IMG/VR virus record: IMGVR_UViG_3300042374_001628
Span: 1-64,000 of that record
Reading direction: 5' to 3' (one strand)
DNA: 64,000 nt
From: a virus
The translations under genes and the position numbers were made by a program. The notes beneath the pieces are model-generated. The model ran no database searches. It had not been told where the DNA came from and saw only the letters and a program-made list of their open reading frames with translations. Below, piece after piece: positions 43,283 to 53,112 of this stretch; within the stretch, counting starts at the first letter, position 1, and each line of letters opens with the position of its first letter.

Positions 43283-44875
43283 TTATCTATTTAATTTAAT
43301 TTTGATGTTATCTCCGCTAAATGCAGCAGCCATACGATCTTTTAAAGACTCTACTGCACCCGCAGCATTGGCTACATCATTTTTTACAGAAGCTTCGGAA
43401 ACAGCCTCGGCAACAACTTCTTCTGCCTTAGCTTCTTCTTTTACTTCTTCGGTTACAACAGTTGTTTCTTCAGCGACAGTTTCTTCGCTTGCTTTGGCCA
43501 TTTTCATTTTTTCTTCTTCGTTTTTCATCATCTTTTCGGCCATTTGTTTTTTATAAGCTTTGCTCTTAGCAGAAGCTAATGTGGAAAATTTCTTGAACCA
43601 TTTTTGAAAATCTTCTTCGCTAGCAATAGCTTTTAGATCTTCAGCAATAATTTCACGATCTTCATCTGCAAGATCATATTCTGAATCGATTGTTGCCATG
43701 CGAGCTTGAAATACTTCTTCAGCTTCTTTAGCGGCGATTTGATTTTTAAGTTCATTTAGAGCTGTTTCTGAATCTTCTTTTGATTTCTTAAGCTCATCTA
43801 GTTGTGCTTGCAATTGGGCAATTTGTTCGCCAAGATTTGTTGCAAGAACTTGCTTTTCATCGGCTTCTTTTTTCCATACTTCAGAATTTTCTGCAATTTT
43901 TTCAGCGATAAAGTCAGTTATTGCTGAAGCTGAAAGTTCTTTCATAGAATCTTCATTAATGTCTTTGATGTCTGTTATTTTCATAATTAAATTAATTGAT
44001 GCTTCCTGAGTTATTACATTTTCTAATTGAATTTTATCACATTTTTTTTCATCCTCTTCAGATCCAACCTTTACAAGTTTTAAATCTACAGAGTCTTCTC
44101 CAGAATTGTCTGTTGTAATAATGCCTTTAACTTCTGCTGCTGGAGTTTCAGTCAATCCAATGCCAAGGCTTAAAATAGTATCGCCTTGCAAGTTTAAATA
44201 TACTGGATTGCCTTCTTCGTCAGCACCATTACCGCCAAATGTTTTCAATCTGGCTTTTAATTCATTAACGGCTTCGCCATCTACAATTTCACACTCTTTA
44301 AGATATTTAGATCCTTTAGCAATATTAAATTCTTTAAATGCAACTTCCCACGAGGCAGAAATTGAACCAAATTTATCTGAAGTAGCATCTCCAGATTCTG
44401 ATACAACATCGGCAAAGTCAGGGTTGACTGCCCTCCAAACAATCCCAGACAAAACAACATTAAATACCTTACCTTCTGAAGCAAGTTCGCGCGCAGTTGC
44501 TTCAGCTATTGGCTGATCATCAGGAAAAGAAGAAAATCCATAATCAGTAATACATCCAACTACATTTTTTCTTTCATGCTCGATATTTATATACTTTCCT
44601 TTGAAACTTTTAGCAATTGCAATGCCTTTCTCGCCAGAAATCATATGTCCATTTTTATTGCCAAGATTTGGGGTATAGGCATTAAAAGCTACCCCAAGAA
44701 TATCGTAACTAGATTCAAAATCAAAATCTTTTGGAAGAAGATTTTTTAACTTATCCGCACTTGCTTTGGCAATATATTGTAAATCTTCCTTATCCATAGA
44801 TACTGCTTTGATTTGAATGCTATCAAAGCGAATATGGAATGGATACTCTTCTAATTTTTTACTTTTTTTTGCCAT
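43283..44875 (-). CDS. Capsid maturation protease fused to a coiled-coil scaffold
   Basis: I take the ATG at 44875 (530 residues); the longer frame would overlap the preceding gene. Residues ~10-190 resemble prohead proteases: the segment YINIEHERKNVVGCITDYG has a candidate catalytic His (H100), and FGSISASWEV a candidate catalytic Ser (S171 or S173). From about residue 300 the protein is highly charged and helical, with a long coiled coil (QIAQLQAQLDELKKSKEDSE) and an acidic Ala/Glu/Val tail, as in scaffolding proteins. The gene lies directly before the decoration and capsid genes. An internal ATG with good context at ~43983 could give the scaffold alone. Confidence 0.75.
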   Translation of the reverse strand: MAKKSKKLEEYPFHIRFDSIQIKAVSMDKEDLQYIAKASADKLKNLLPKDFDFESSYDILGVAFNAYTPNLGNKNGHMISGEKGIAIAKSFKGKYINIEHERKNVVGCITDYGFSSFPDDQPIAEATARELASEGKVFNVVLSGIVWRAVNPDFADVVSESGDATSDKFGSISASWEVAFKEFNIAKGSKYLKECEIVDGEAVNELKARLKTFGGNGADEEGNPVYLNLQGDTILSLGIGLTETPAAEVKGIITTDNSGEDSVDLKLVKVGSEEDEKKCDKIQLENVITQEASINLIMKITDIKDINEDSMKELSASAITDFIAEKIAENSEVWKKEADEKQVLATNLGEQIAQLQAQLDELKKSKEDSETALNELKNQIAAKEAEEVFQARMATIDSEYDLADEDREIIAEDLKAIASEEDFQKWFKKFSTLASAKSKAYKKQMAEKMMKNEEEKMKMAKASEETVAEETTVVTEEVKEEAKAEEVVAEAVSEASVKNDVANAAGAVESLKDRMAAAFSGDNIKIKLNR

Positions 44876-44876
44876 A

Positions 44877-45179
44877 TTAATTTTGTTGTGTAATTGCACA
44901 CCAGTATCGACTGCTTCCGCTAGATATTGCACGGACCTCTCCCATTGGAGACGTAGAAAAAACTGGAGCGGCATAGCCAGATCCACTCAATACAATATCG
45001 TAAAATGGAACGCCTTGATCGATAAAAAATGGGCTCCTATATTGTAATCTGATAGTTCCAGAAGCATTTCCAAAAGCGCTAAATAAGTTTTCACGACTCC
45101 GACCAATTTCTGCCCATTGACCAGTAAATGGAGCCTGCTGTCCTGTTAAAAGATGTATTGTGTTTAAGAAATCGCTCAT
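44877..45179 (-). CDS. Small beta-rich virion protein of unknown function
   Basis: The 100-residue product (LLTGQQAPFTGQWAEIGRSR, GTIRLQYRSPFFIDQGVP, YDIVLSGSGYAAPVF) is made of short beta strands with a Ser/Gly-rich C-terminus. The stop is one base before the protease start. It probably belongs to a head fibre or decoration set with the two genes before it. No family recognised. Confidence 0.55.
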   Translation of the reverse strand: MSDFLNTIHLLTGQQAPFTGQWAEIGRSRENLFSAFGNASGTIRLQYRSPFFIDQGVPFYDIVLSGSGYAAPVFSTSPMGEVRAISSGSSRYWCAITQQN

Positions 45180-45185
45180 AATATT

Positions 45186-45199
45186 ATTTATTTATTACA
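45186..45199 (-). promoter_or_regulatory. TGTAAT-type element
   Basis: The minus strand reads TGTAATAAATAAAT, 15 bases from the hexamer to the ATG at 45179. A perfect 12-bp palindrome (TCCAAATTTGGA, 45216-45227) lies just upstream of it. Confidence 0.45.
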
Positions 45200-45250
45200 C
45201 ATTTTAAAAAGAAATTCCAAATTTGGACTAAATAAAAATTTTTATAATTA

Positions 45251-45904
45251 TTACCATGTAATCCAATGCGACCAAATTCCACTTCTATTATTGTATGATG
45301 CGACTGCAGTTCCAGTTCCCCAAATTAAATCATTTAGACTACTACCACAATTAGTTCCATCAAATCCAGCACCAATAGACCCACTAGAATTCGACCAAGC
45401 GCATGCAAGCTGAGAGGTATTATAAATACCATGTCCACCAGGGCTACCAAGCATCACCCTTCTTGGGGAATATCCAGATGTAGCAGTGTCAATCGGGCCA
45501 GTAGGGTTATAAAGTATGGGGGTAGTCCAATACACAGCAGCTCTTATATCAAGAGCGTCTCTTTGAACTAAAAGCCCGCCCATTGGAATATTCAAACCAA
45601 GCATATTTGTTGTTGCGATAGATCTATATACAGATCTAAAAACACAAACCCAGCCTCTAGATTCATAATAATCTGGCTCAAATTCTAAAAGCACAGCAGA
45701 AGACATACTTCCAGATCTAAAAAAGTATCTACCACTTCTATATCTTAACTGCATAGCCTCAGATGGGCTAGAAAGAGGCTTGCCGGGCGTGATCCCCTTA
45801 TTGAATTTATCCATTATTATAAATGGCTTCATAGAGCCACCTAATGCACCATTATGCAATCCATTATTTAACGAGCCGCTTAGCTTTGCCAATAGACTGC
45901 TCAT
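45251..45904 (-). CDS. Possible head-fibre or adhesin-type protein
   Basis: A 217-residue product with a repetitive Gly/Ser start (AKLSGSLNNGLHNGALGGSM), then a globular part with GYSPRRVMLGSPGGHGIYN and GSIGAGFDGTNCGSSLNDLI, ending WSHWITW. The end recalls fibrinogen-like or collagen-tip knob structures, although the similarity is only visual. It is co-transcribed with other small virion proteins after the fibre-type genes. Confidence 0.5.
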   Translation of the reverse strand: MSSLLAKLSGSLNNGLHNGALGGSMKPFIIMDKFNKGITPGKPLSSPSEAMQLRYRSGRYFFRSGSMSSAVLLEFEPDYYESRGWVCVFRSVYRSIATTNMLGLNIPMGGLLVQRDALDIRAAVYWTTPILYNPTGPIDTATSGYSPRRVMLGSPGGHGIYNTSQLACAWSNSSGSIGAGFDGTNCGSSLNDLIWGTGTAVASYNNRSGIWSHWITW

Positions 45905-45909
45905 ATAGT

Positions 45910-46365
45910 TTAATAATTTTCAGCAATAACAGTAACTGTAATCTGGCCATTAAGACCCAAATTATTCATATATCTTGCAACTAACTGGGCTCCTGATTCA
46001 ACAGGATAATATCTTTTGCCAGCACTGTCTATTGGATATGCCGGAGATCCACTAGCAGAAAGAACATCTATTGGCGGTGTTGCTCCAGAGCCTGCCATTG
46101 GCGGAATACTAAGGGTTGTAAATGGATGTATTGCTGTTGGCTCATTTCTATTTGCGCCAGAAATAGCAAACTGCATCGGTATTGTCAATGCAGCAGGAGC
46201 GACGGCACCAGTTACTGTAGCGATAACGTTTATTGATTTAACCAAACTGTCATCATTACCAGCTGTAAAAATAGTTTTATAAATTCCACTTTCTCCAAAA
46301 GCAGTAAATGTCTGTCCAGCGTTTATTATTTCTTTAGTTAAAAAAAGTGATGTTTGTTTTGCCAT
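45910..46365 (-). CDS. Beta-sandwich virion protein of unknown function
   Basis: A 151-residue product rich in Ala, Gly, Thr and Val (INVIATVTGAVAPAALTIPM, YYPVESGAQLVARYMN, GQITVTVIAENY), compatible with a single beta-sandwich such as a decoration protein or fibre base. An AAGGA sequence is visible 11 bases before the ATG. Otherwise without recognisable motifs. Confidence 0.5.
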   Translation of the reverse strand: MAKQTSLFLTKEIINAGQTFTAFGESGIYKTIFTAGNDDSLVKSINVIATVTGAVAPAALTIPMQFAISGANRNEPTAIHPFTTLSIPPMAGSGATPPIDVLSASGSPAYPIDSAGKRYYPVESGAQLVARYMNNLGLNGQITVTVIAENY

Positions 46366-46382
46366 ATTATATAATCCTTACA

Positions 46383-47822
46383 TTAAATATATCTTAAAAT
46401 AACTAAATTTCTAATAGTTTCATTTTCTGCTTGTTGCGCTGCTTCTTGCTCTGGGGTTATTGTAACTAATCTACCACTATTAATATTCAATGTTTTTGTA
46501 TTATTGCTGTAATATAATCTACCCTCTTGGTACGGAATATTCGTGTCAGAGTTCGGAATAAAATCAATTGTATTAAAATTTCCACTCGTATATTTGACTG
46601 TTATGGTTTGTGATGGGTAACCATCTTTGCTAATCTCTATTCCGCTTACGCCATCTATATTCACTGCACCATATGAATTATTTAAACTTGTAATTCCAGA
46701 ATTTCCTGCCTCAATAAGTCCTGTCAAAAATCCAGAAAGATTATCTAAATATCCTGATATAATTTGAATACCAGTATTCAATGTAGAAGTTGCTTGTCCA
46801 GAAAAAATATCAAAAATATCTTTTGTTACTACATTTTTAACATAATTTGCTGAAGCAATTGCGCGACCCCCAAGAACAATATGTAAATTTGTAAGATTAT
46901 TTAGCCCCCTATAGATATCTATTCCAACAATTTGTCTTGGTAAAATATATTTATCTTGACCTATTAAATTAAAAGACGCAAATGTGCCAGTCGGCATTGT
47001 AAAATTTGTTATTGTTGTTCGCGTATTAGATTTTGGATCACGATAATAAAATCTACCACTAAGCGGCTGCTGAATTGTTAATGGATCGCCATTTCCAATC
47101 GTACTAGATCCAGTTGATGCCGAATAAACACCCCATCTTGTAGCTATAAATTCATTTGGCAAATAATATTCCAGAACGGTTTCTCCAGTTATAGATCCAT
47201 ATTCCAAGAAAAAAGAAATGGCAGAATCTCCACTACTCATTATTACGCCATCGCTTACATTGGCTTCATTTATATCGTTATATCTCCCTCTTAAAGAAAC
47301 TATTAAGTCTTCTGCCCCAGACAATCCAGAATATATATTCCATCCAATAATCGTATCACCGCTAATTGTAGTTTCTGGAATTACTCCAAAATTAAAAAAC
47401 TCACCAGAATTTATCCAAAACGAAGTAACTGTTGTTTTGCTATTTGGATCGGTCAAACTTCTAGTATAAAAATCTCCAGTAAGTGGGCCAAATAATAGTT
47501 GACTTGGATTTGACGGATTTACATGCGTTGGTCCAAGACCACTTCTTCCTAAAGAAACGCTCCATCCAGTAACAATATATGATGATGCTGTATATTCCTC
47601 ATATAATGACATTCCAGTATATGGAAAAGATGCAAAATAACTTGGGGGCTGTAGGCCTATTTCGTATGGCAATACAATAAATGGATTTGCTCCAGGCACA
47701 GCCAATGGCCTTCCATCAATAAGTAAAGTTTCTTTCCAATCATCAACTGTCACATGGCTGCCGCTCATAAAAATAGAGGCAACATTCAGATGTGAACTAG
47801 ATGTTTTAATTCTATTTTTCAT
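46383..47822 (-). CDS. Fibre-like virion protein with an internal duplication
   Basis: The 479-residue product contains two homologous units of about 105 residues (roughly 77-181 and 220-322). Each has [SF]-x-[VA]-T-x-W-x-V, a Pro-rich turn, PL(T/S)G(D/R)FY-x-R, TTVTSFW/TTITNFT, an aromatic FNFG/SFNL, an I-x-G-(W/I)-x-IY-x-GL and a closing IVxLxGR. This shows a tandem duplication of a beta domain. The last third is SG-rich with a helical C-terminal tail (EQEAAQQAENETIRNLV). The start is TAATG-coupled to the preceding gene. Confidence 0.6.
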   Translation of the reverse strand: MKNRIKTSSSHLNVASIFMSGSHVTVDDWKETLLIDGRPLAVPGANPFIVLPYEIGLQPPSYFASFPYTGMSLYEEYTASSYIVTGWSVSLGRSGLGPTHVNPSNPSQLLFGPLTGDFYTRSLTDPNSKTTVTSFWINSGEFFNFGVIPETTISGDTIIGWNIYSGLSGAEDLIVSLRGRYNDINEANVSDGVIMSSGDSAISFFLEYGSITGETVLEYYLPNEFIATRWGVYSASTGSSTIGNGDPLTIQQPLSGRFYYRDPKSNTRTTITNFTMPTGTFASFNLIGQDKYILPRQIVGIDIYRGLNNLTNLHIVLGGRAIASANYVKNVVTKDIFDIFSGQATSTLNTGIQIISGYLDNLSGFLTGLIEAGNSGITSLNNSYGAVNIDGVSGIEISKDGYPSQTITVKYTSGNFNTIDFIPNSDTNIPYQEGRLYYSNNTKTLNINSGRLVTITPEQEAAQQAENETIRNLVILRYI

Positions 47823-49258
47823 TATTCAATATATGGAGAAACGCTAAAATTTGTGAAATTTAAGTTTGCAGTGAAAATAACATCATGAACGCCATCCAGA
47901 CCATCCCCAGGATCATTTCCAGAATATCCACTTGCCCATACATACAATCTTTCATCGTTTCCTCCGCTCAAAAAAATGTTATATTTATTTGTGCCACCAA
48001 AAAGATCTGATTCGTCTTTTATATCAATTTGTAAATTTGTTGCACGTTGAGCCATGAAATATTTTTTACCATATATTCCAAAATTTTTTGCATCAAAACT
48101 TGCATCAAAATCTGTAATATCATACCTAACGGCCATATAATTTATCTCGCCAAATAAAATTGTTCCCGTTTGAAGAAAAATTCCAGAATATGAAGTTTTT
48201 GGAACTTTCAAGGTTTTCATAATTTCCTTTCCAGATAAGAAAGCTTTCATATGCATATTTGTAGTAAATGTATTATCTACAGACCCACCAAAAGCAACAG
48301 CATATGGGTGTTTAAATGTTTGATTGTTAAAAATTCCATTTATTAATGAAGACCCTGTTACATTAACAAAATTACTTCCAGTATTATTTACAAAAGTCGA
48401 AAAACTATTTTGTAAATATCTAGAATCAACTGAATTAAAAGTATTTATGCCAGTATTTCCCTGCAACCTATTGCGATCTCCATCAATTAAACATGATGTA
48501 TTTTGATTAATTATATTCTCGTTGCCAATATAATTAATATTTAAATTATTACCTGCAAAAAACTGATTAACGCCCCAGCCTCTACCCGTATATCCAACAA
48601 AAATACTGTTTAATCCAGTAACGGTGTTTAGATTAATATCTGAAGTTCCAATCAAAGAAACTGGATTTCCTTGAAGTCCATTTATTGAATTTACCCCAGA
48701 AAATGCTGCTTGACCTGCATCAATAAAAATTGATTGGCCTGTAACAGTAACTTGAGCGCCATTTCTGCCAATTAAAGATATGTTACCAGTGGCATTGTTT
48801 AATTTTCCTATACCAGAATTACGAATTGTTAATAAAGTTTTATTAGAATTATATACTGTTTCTATACTATTTGCCCCAGTAATAGAAATCCCACTAATGG
48901 CCAATGTGGATAAATTAATTGGCCAAACATCAACATTTCCATATCCAGAAATATTCTGAAAGCTAAATCCTCCTCCAGCACCGCCAGAAGATCCAATATA
49001 AATTGTGTTTCCGCTTACTCTCGTATAAATTCCGCTTACTCCAGTGACAGAAACATTTCCAGCCAATCCGCCCAAAGATTGAACAAAATTTCCATTTTCG
49101 CCATTTAGTGCGAAAAATAACGTATTTCCAATAGGAACAGATTTTAATCCAGAAACTCCACTTAAATTGCTATAATTTGGATATAAAGGATCTCCGTATG
49201 TTTTAACTAAGCCAGAAATATCTGGGTGAAGTTGTGAAGCGCGAATTAATGTTCTCAT
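47822..49258 (-). CDS. Fibre-like, beta-repeat virion protein
   Basis: A 478-residue product with many short beta repeats ([60 protein letters not shown]). Similar repeat-rich fibre stalks (xxGLxGxVxLxG) occur in tail or head fibres of various phages. Residues ~360-478 are a globular end without repeats ([20 protein letters not shown]). It lies directly after the portal gene (4-base overlap), so it may be a head or neck fibre rather than a tail fibre. Confidence 0.6.
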   Translation of the reverse strand: MRTLIRASQLHPDISGLVKTYGDPLYPNYSNLSGVSGLKSVPIGNTLFFALNGENGNFVQSLGGLAGNVSVTGVSGIYTRVSGNTIYIGSSGGAGGGFSFQNISGYGNVDVWPINLSTLAISGISITGANSIETVYNSNKTLLTIRNSGIGKLNNATGNISLIGRNGAQVTVTGQSIFIDAGQAAFSGVNSINGLQGNPVSLIGTSDINLNTVTGLNSIFVGYTGRGWGVNQFFAGNNLNINYIGNENIINQNTSCLIDGDRNRLQGNTGINTFNSVDSRYLQNSFSTFVNNTGSNFVNVTGSSLINGIFNNQTFKHPYAVAFGGSVDNTFTTNMHMKAFLSGKEIMKTLKVPKTSYSGIFLQTGTILFGEINYMAVRYDITDFDASFDAKNFGIYGKKYFMAQRATNLQIDIKDESDLFGGTNKYNIFLSGGNDERLYVWASGYSGNDPGDGLDGVHDVIFTANLNFTNFSVSPYIE

Positions 49259-51150
49259 TTTTTAGCGTGATAAAGAATTGCAGCTTCGTCTTGTCCAATT
49301 TCGTGATGTGCAGCAATATCAAAAATTTCTTTTGAAATATTATTTTTTGTCACATCTTGAACTGGATTTTCAATATATTGATTGGCTTTATTTTTCCATT
49401 CAGATTTTTCTTCTGAAGAAATAATTATATTAGCTATATCAGAAGATATTTTTTTCTGTGATTGGTTTAATTTTTTAATTTTATATTTCTTCTTTAGCGT
49501 TTCAGAAATTAAATTTTCTAATTCATCTTTTTCTTTTAATACAGAGGCGATAAGAGTAGTACTAAATTTGTAAGACGCAACAGATCTCTGACCAGCTGGA
49601 GTAATTTTTTGCGTTGTTTGTTTTGTCGATATACCCGATGGCCTTCCAGATTGTTCTACGCCCTGCTTTGGATTTAATAATGGTGCATAAAATCCTTGCT
49701 CTTTTTCTGAAATCATTTCCTTTTGAGACTCTTCAAGCTCGTAAGGCTCTGGCAATACATTAGTATTAATTGCAGATATTGCATCTTTTGGGGAAATTGC
49801 TCCAAGCTCAAGAAGTCTAGTATATACCCTAGAAAGCACAGCCGAATCATTTCTAAAATTATGTGTTTTCCATTTTGGAACAGGAACAGACTTAAAATTC
49901 ATAGTTTTTGCTATATCACGAATTTGTGGCTCTAAAAATTTATTCATGAATTCGTGTCTTGCAAATTCAAGTCTTTTAAAGAAAGCATCCATTTTGGCGC
50001 TAGCATTTGCATATTTATCATCGCCAAAAATAATATTATTTAAGCCAAGTCGAATATCTCTATCTACAATTTCGTATTTTTTTGGATCAAGAATATCGCC
50101 AATTTGTGGAATTACGAATTGTGCTTTTGTTGTATAATCCGCTATTAAAACTCTTCCAACGCTACCATTTTCAAAAATTTTACGAAGCACTTCCTGGCTT
50201 TTTTGGCTTGGTGGCCCAAGCTGTTCATCGCCTTGAGTAATTAATAATACAGCTTGTTGAATTGTTCTAGAAATAGCCATATCAACCTTTTTAAGCTCAA
50301 GCTTCCAGTTTATATCCTCTAATACAGGGAATCCCATCGGAACAGCCAATGGCTCATAATCCTGCTTTTTATAAAAAATACTAACAAGACGCTCAGAGTC
50401 CAAAGAAATTTCCAAAGACTGATTTCCATTTTTTATATTTCTAAGCTCTGGTATTGTAGATGCTATTTTCTTATCTTCTTCATTGCTTGGTCTTAATAGG
50501 GCACCAATCTCAAAAGAATTTAGTCTTTTTCTATATATTGGCGCAGTAAAGCTAGAAGAAGCTAATACTTGTATATCATATGGATTTAATATAATATATT
50601 TAAGTGGCACCTTCAATGCAGCTTCCGCAATATTCATTTGTTGAAGTTTTCGCAAACTTTCTCTTGGAAATTCTCCAAATAGTTTATATACAAAAACATT
50701 TCCACTACGAAAATATTCTCGAAAAAACATATCGGTTAACTGCCACAAATTAATTTTTTCAGCCCAAATATTAAAAAAGTTTCTTGACTCTTTGTTTCCG
50801 CCAGAAAATGTAATTTCTGAGATTGCAAATTCTGTCATTAAGTCAATTGTGTTTCTAAAAATTGGCACATTCCAATATGCCTTTTGACACAATAAAATAG
50901 TATCTTGCAATGAGATATTTGTAGCATATCTACTGCTATTTTTTTCATATAAAAATGGAGCAACGCCAGCTTCAAGATTAGCAAATCTTTGAATTCTGGT
51001 TATGCTACCAGCAGAATTTGACCTTGAGCCTCTCTCTGGAGTCGTATCGCAAGAGCCAATTAGCTTATCATAATCATCCAAGCTAGCTGTTAATGGCTCC
51101 GAAATCTCCCTTTTGCTCTTTTTAGACCTTGTACCTTTTTTAGATATCAT
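49255..51150 (-). CDS. Portal protein
   Basis: The 631-residue product sits directly downstream of the large terminase and has the order of a portal: a basic start ([13 protein letters not shown]), wing helices ([40 protein letters not shown]), the clip and stem region ([20 protein letters not shown]) and [20 protein letters not shown]. The C-terminal 120 residues are Lys/Glu/Ser-rich and probably form a flexible or crown part. Portals form the dodecameric ring through which DNA is packaged. There is a TGTAAT element 13 bases upstream of the ATG. Confidence 0.85.
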   Translation of the reverse strand: MISKKGTRSKKSKREISEPLTASLDDYDKLIGSCDTTPERGSRSNSAGSITRIQRFANLEAGVAPFLYEKNSSRYATNISLQDTILLCQKAYWNVPIFRNTIDLMTEFAISEITFSGGNKESRNFFNIWAEKINLWQLTDMFFREYFRSGNVFVYKLFGEFPRESLRKLQQMNIAEAALKVPLKYIILNPYDIQVLASSSFTAPIYRKRLNSFEIGALLRPSNEEDKKIASTIPELRNIKNGNQSLEISLDSERLVSIFYKKQDYEPLAVPMGFPVLEDINWKLELKKVDMAISRTIQQAVLLITQGDEQLGPPSQKSQEVLRKIFENGSVGRVLIADYTTKAQFVIPQIGDILDPKKYEIVDRDIRLGLNNIIFGDDKYANASAKMDAFFKRLEFARHEFMNKFLEPQIRDIAKTMNFKSVPVPKWKTHNFRNDSAVLSRVYTRLLELGAISPKDAISAINTNVLPEPYELEESQKEMISEKEQGFYAPLLNPKQGVEQSGRPSGISTKQTTQKITPAGQRSVASYKFSTTLIASVLKEKDELENLISETLKKKYKIKKLNQSQKKISSDIANIIISSEEKSEWKNKANQYIENPVQDVTKNNISKEIFDIAAHHEIGQDEAAILYHAKK

Positions 51151-51154
51151 ATGC

Positions 51155-51168
51155 AGTTATTTATTACA
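51155..51168 (-). promoter_or_regulatory. TGTAAT-type element before the portal gene
   Basis: The minus strand reads TGTAATAAATAACT, 13 bases from the hexamer to the ATG, in the 56-base gap after the terminase gene. If it works as a -10 region the 5' leader would be nearly absent. Confidence 0.45.
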
Positions 51169-51206
51169 GTAATGTATTCTGAAATTCATTTTATTTAAAA
51201 ATTAAA

Positions 51207-53111
51207 TTAAATTAGAGTTGGTATAAACTGTTCTCTTTTAATTTGAACATGGGTTTTGATTAATTCAAAATAACACTTTACGCCCCAGTTTCCTAATAAT
51301 AGGGTGCTATAGTTATCTTTTCTAGGTTTATTATTTGCCGTTGAAGTTCTGGCCGATCTTGGAAGGTCAAAGCTTTGATGACCTCTGGAGGTTGATGTTA
51401 CCTCAATATTTGCACACTGTTCTTTTGTTGAAATAATAATATCATCCTGAAGTTCAATAAATTCTCTTATTGATAATTTTCTATTATCTTCTTTAGAGTC
51501 GCCCTCTATAACGCCAGATCCATGAGGAAATACTAATTTTAATGGAATTCTTAAATTAAACATATAAGACATATATTCTGGATGATTGCTCGCGCGAGAA
51601 GCAAACCATATTTTTTTATGATCAATGCATGACTGCAAATAAGAATTAGATCTCATAATCCAATCCGTGCTTGGCGTTTGTCTAATGCACATGCATCCCA
51701 TGTCTGGACTATATTGTTTTTTTGCTTTAATAAGCATATCCACTTGATCCTGACCATCTTTAGTAGAATCCCATTCTGTTATATATGTTATTTTCTTATT
51801 TGCACCTTTAAACAATTCGCTTTCATTGCATGCATCAATTATTGTATCTATGTTTGAAGAGTCTGCTATAATTAAAACCGTATTAAAATGCGTTAATACA
51901 TAATAGATATATTTTATGTGGTCCTGTAAATCTGCGCCAATTCTTTGATAGCCATGTACCAAAACCCCTTCTTCTTTTTCTTCATCAATCTCTATAACCG
52001 ACATTGCAAAAAAGTCTGATGATGCACTTTTTGAATAATTTGGGTCAATTGATAATATATATTTTTTTAAAGGATCACCAGTAACTTTAGAATGTGGATA
52101 TTCACCATCTGGAATGGTACATTCATTCATTTTACGCATGGAAAAATATCCATCGCCACCATCACGAAATTGTGCGCCATATTCGCGTTGAAATGAATCT
52201 TCTGATATACTTGCTCTTTGTGACTGAATAAACTCTCGGTTTAATATGGTTGCTGGTATAGCTTCCCATCCCATTTGTGATATAAAATAAGTTGGCCTTT
52301 CCTCTTCCTTATTATTCATCGTCAAAATATCTGGACGTTCTACAAAATCATTCCAGTCAGAGTACATTTTATATAAATGCTGAAATTGATAAGATGCAGA
52401 TGACAAGCAAATCATTTGCGCGGCATTTTCAAAAATCATTTTATTATTAGGATGTAATGTGCCAGCTTTAATTAGCTCGTCCTCTAATTTTCTAACTTTA
52501 ATTCTAAACGCAGCATCTCTTGGTGAAGACAGGAATGGTGCTAATACATCATTAATCATCTGTGGAGATAATAGCAAAACCTCATCAAGGATAAGAACGT
52601 CACAGCGCATACCTCGCGTATCTTCAGAAAGTGGAATGGCGCATATATATCCACCATTAACGTCCCATTGAAATTTATCGTTTCTTAAATATGGTTTTTT
52701 GTCAAAGCATGATCTTGCAAGCTGAGCTTCTTCTGTGTTTAATAGCCTTACAATTTCTTCAAAAATTCTACGGCTTGTTCTAAAATTCGCTGAAGCAATA
52801 ACAATTCTAGTACCAGGCTCAAATATGCATTTTAATATACAATACCAACCAGCTAAAGTAGATTTCCCACCACCACGACTAAAAATAAGCATGCAATTAT
52901 TCTTTTCAAACATTGCATTTATATGCATAACCTGCATAGGCTCCATATTAATACCAAGAATTAATTGTGATGTAAATCCAATATTATGGCGCAAAAATTT
53001 TGCTAAAGTTATTTTAGCCGTTCTATCATCAAGCTCTCCATGAAGATTTAGCAGTTCTTTATTTACATCTGCTATATCTTTTACTGGTTGATTTCCTGCC
53101 CAAATTGCCAT
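51207..53111 (-). CDS. terL: Terminase large subunit
   Basis: The enzyme powers DNA packaging and cuts the concatemer. The 634-residue product has a Walker A motif SRGGGKST (78-85), a Walker B motif VLILDE (172-177) with catalytic Glu, and a C-terminal RNase H-like nuclease with D356 (ILSIDPNYS), D427 (IIADSS) and a late Asp in KDNYSTLLL. The length is on the long side for the family. It is followed by the portal gene. The preceding genes (ERCC4 nuclease, coiled-coil protein, sigma) lie in the same direction with 1-2 base gaps. Confidence 0.95.
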   Translation of the reverse strand: MAIWAGNQPVKDIADVNKELLNLHGELDDRTAKITLAKFLRHNIGFTSQLILGINMEPMQVMHINAMFEKNNCMLIFSRGGGKSTLAGWYCILKCIFEPGTRIVIASANFRTSRRIFEEIVRLLNTEEAQLARSCFDKKPYLRNDKFQWDVNGGYICAIPLSEDTRGMRCDVLILDEVLLLSPQMINDVLAPFLSSPRDAAFRIKVRKLEDELIKAGTLHPNNKMIFENAAQMICLSSASYQFQHLYKMYSDWNDFVERPDILTMNNKEEERPTYFISQMGWEAIPATILNREFIQSQRASISEDSFQREYGAQFRDGGDGYFSMRKMNECTIPDGEYPHSKVTGDPLKKYILSIDPNYSKSASSDFFAMSVIEIDEEKEEGVLVHGYQRIGADLQDHIKYIYYVLTHFNTVLIIADSSNIDTIIDACNESELFKGANKKITYITEWDSTKDGQDQVDMLIKAKKQYSPDMGCMCIRQTPSTDWIMRSNSYLQSCIDHKKIWFASRASNHPEYMSYMFNLRIPLKLVFPHGSGVIEGDSKEDNRKLSIREFIELQDDIIISTKEQCANIEVTSTSRGHQSFDLPRSARTSTANNKPRKDNYSTLLLGNWGVKCYFELIKTHVQIKREQFIPTLI

Positions 53112-53112
53112 A

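Noticed and set aside
43197-43556. 119-codon plus-strand frame opposite the scaffold C-terminus
   Set aside because: Antisense of Glu/Ala/Lys codons gives Ser/Phe/Ala-rich translation; no support as a gene.
45216-45227. Perfect palindrome TCCAAATTTGGA as operator
   Set aside because: Only one copy was noticed and 12-bp A/T-rich palindromes arise by chance; kept only as a note at the neighbouring promoter-like element.
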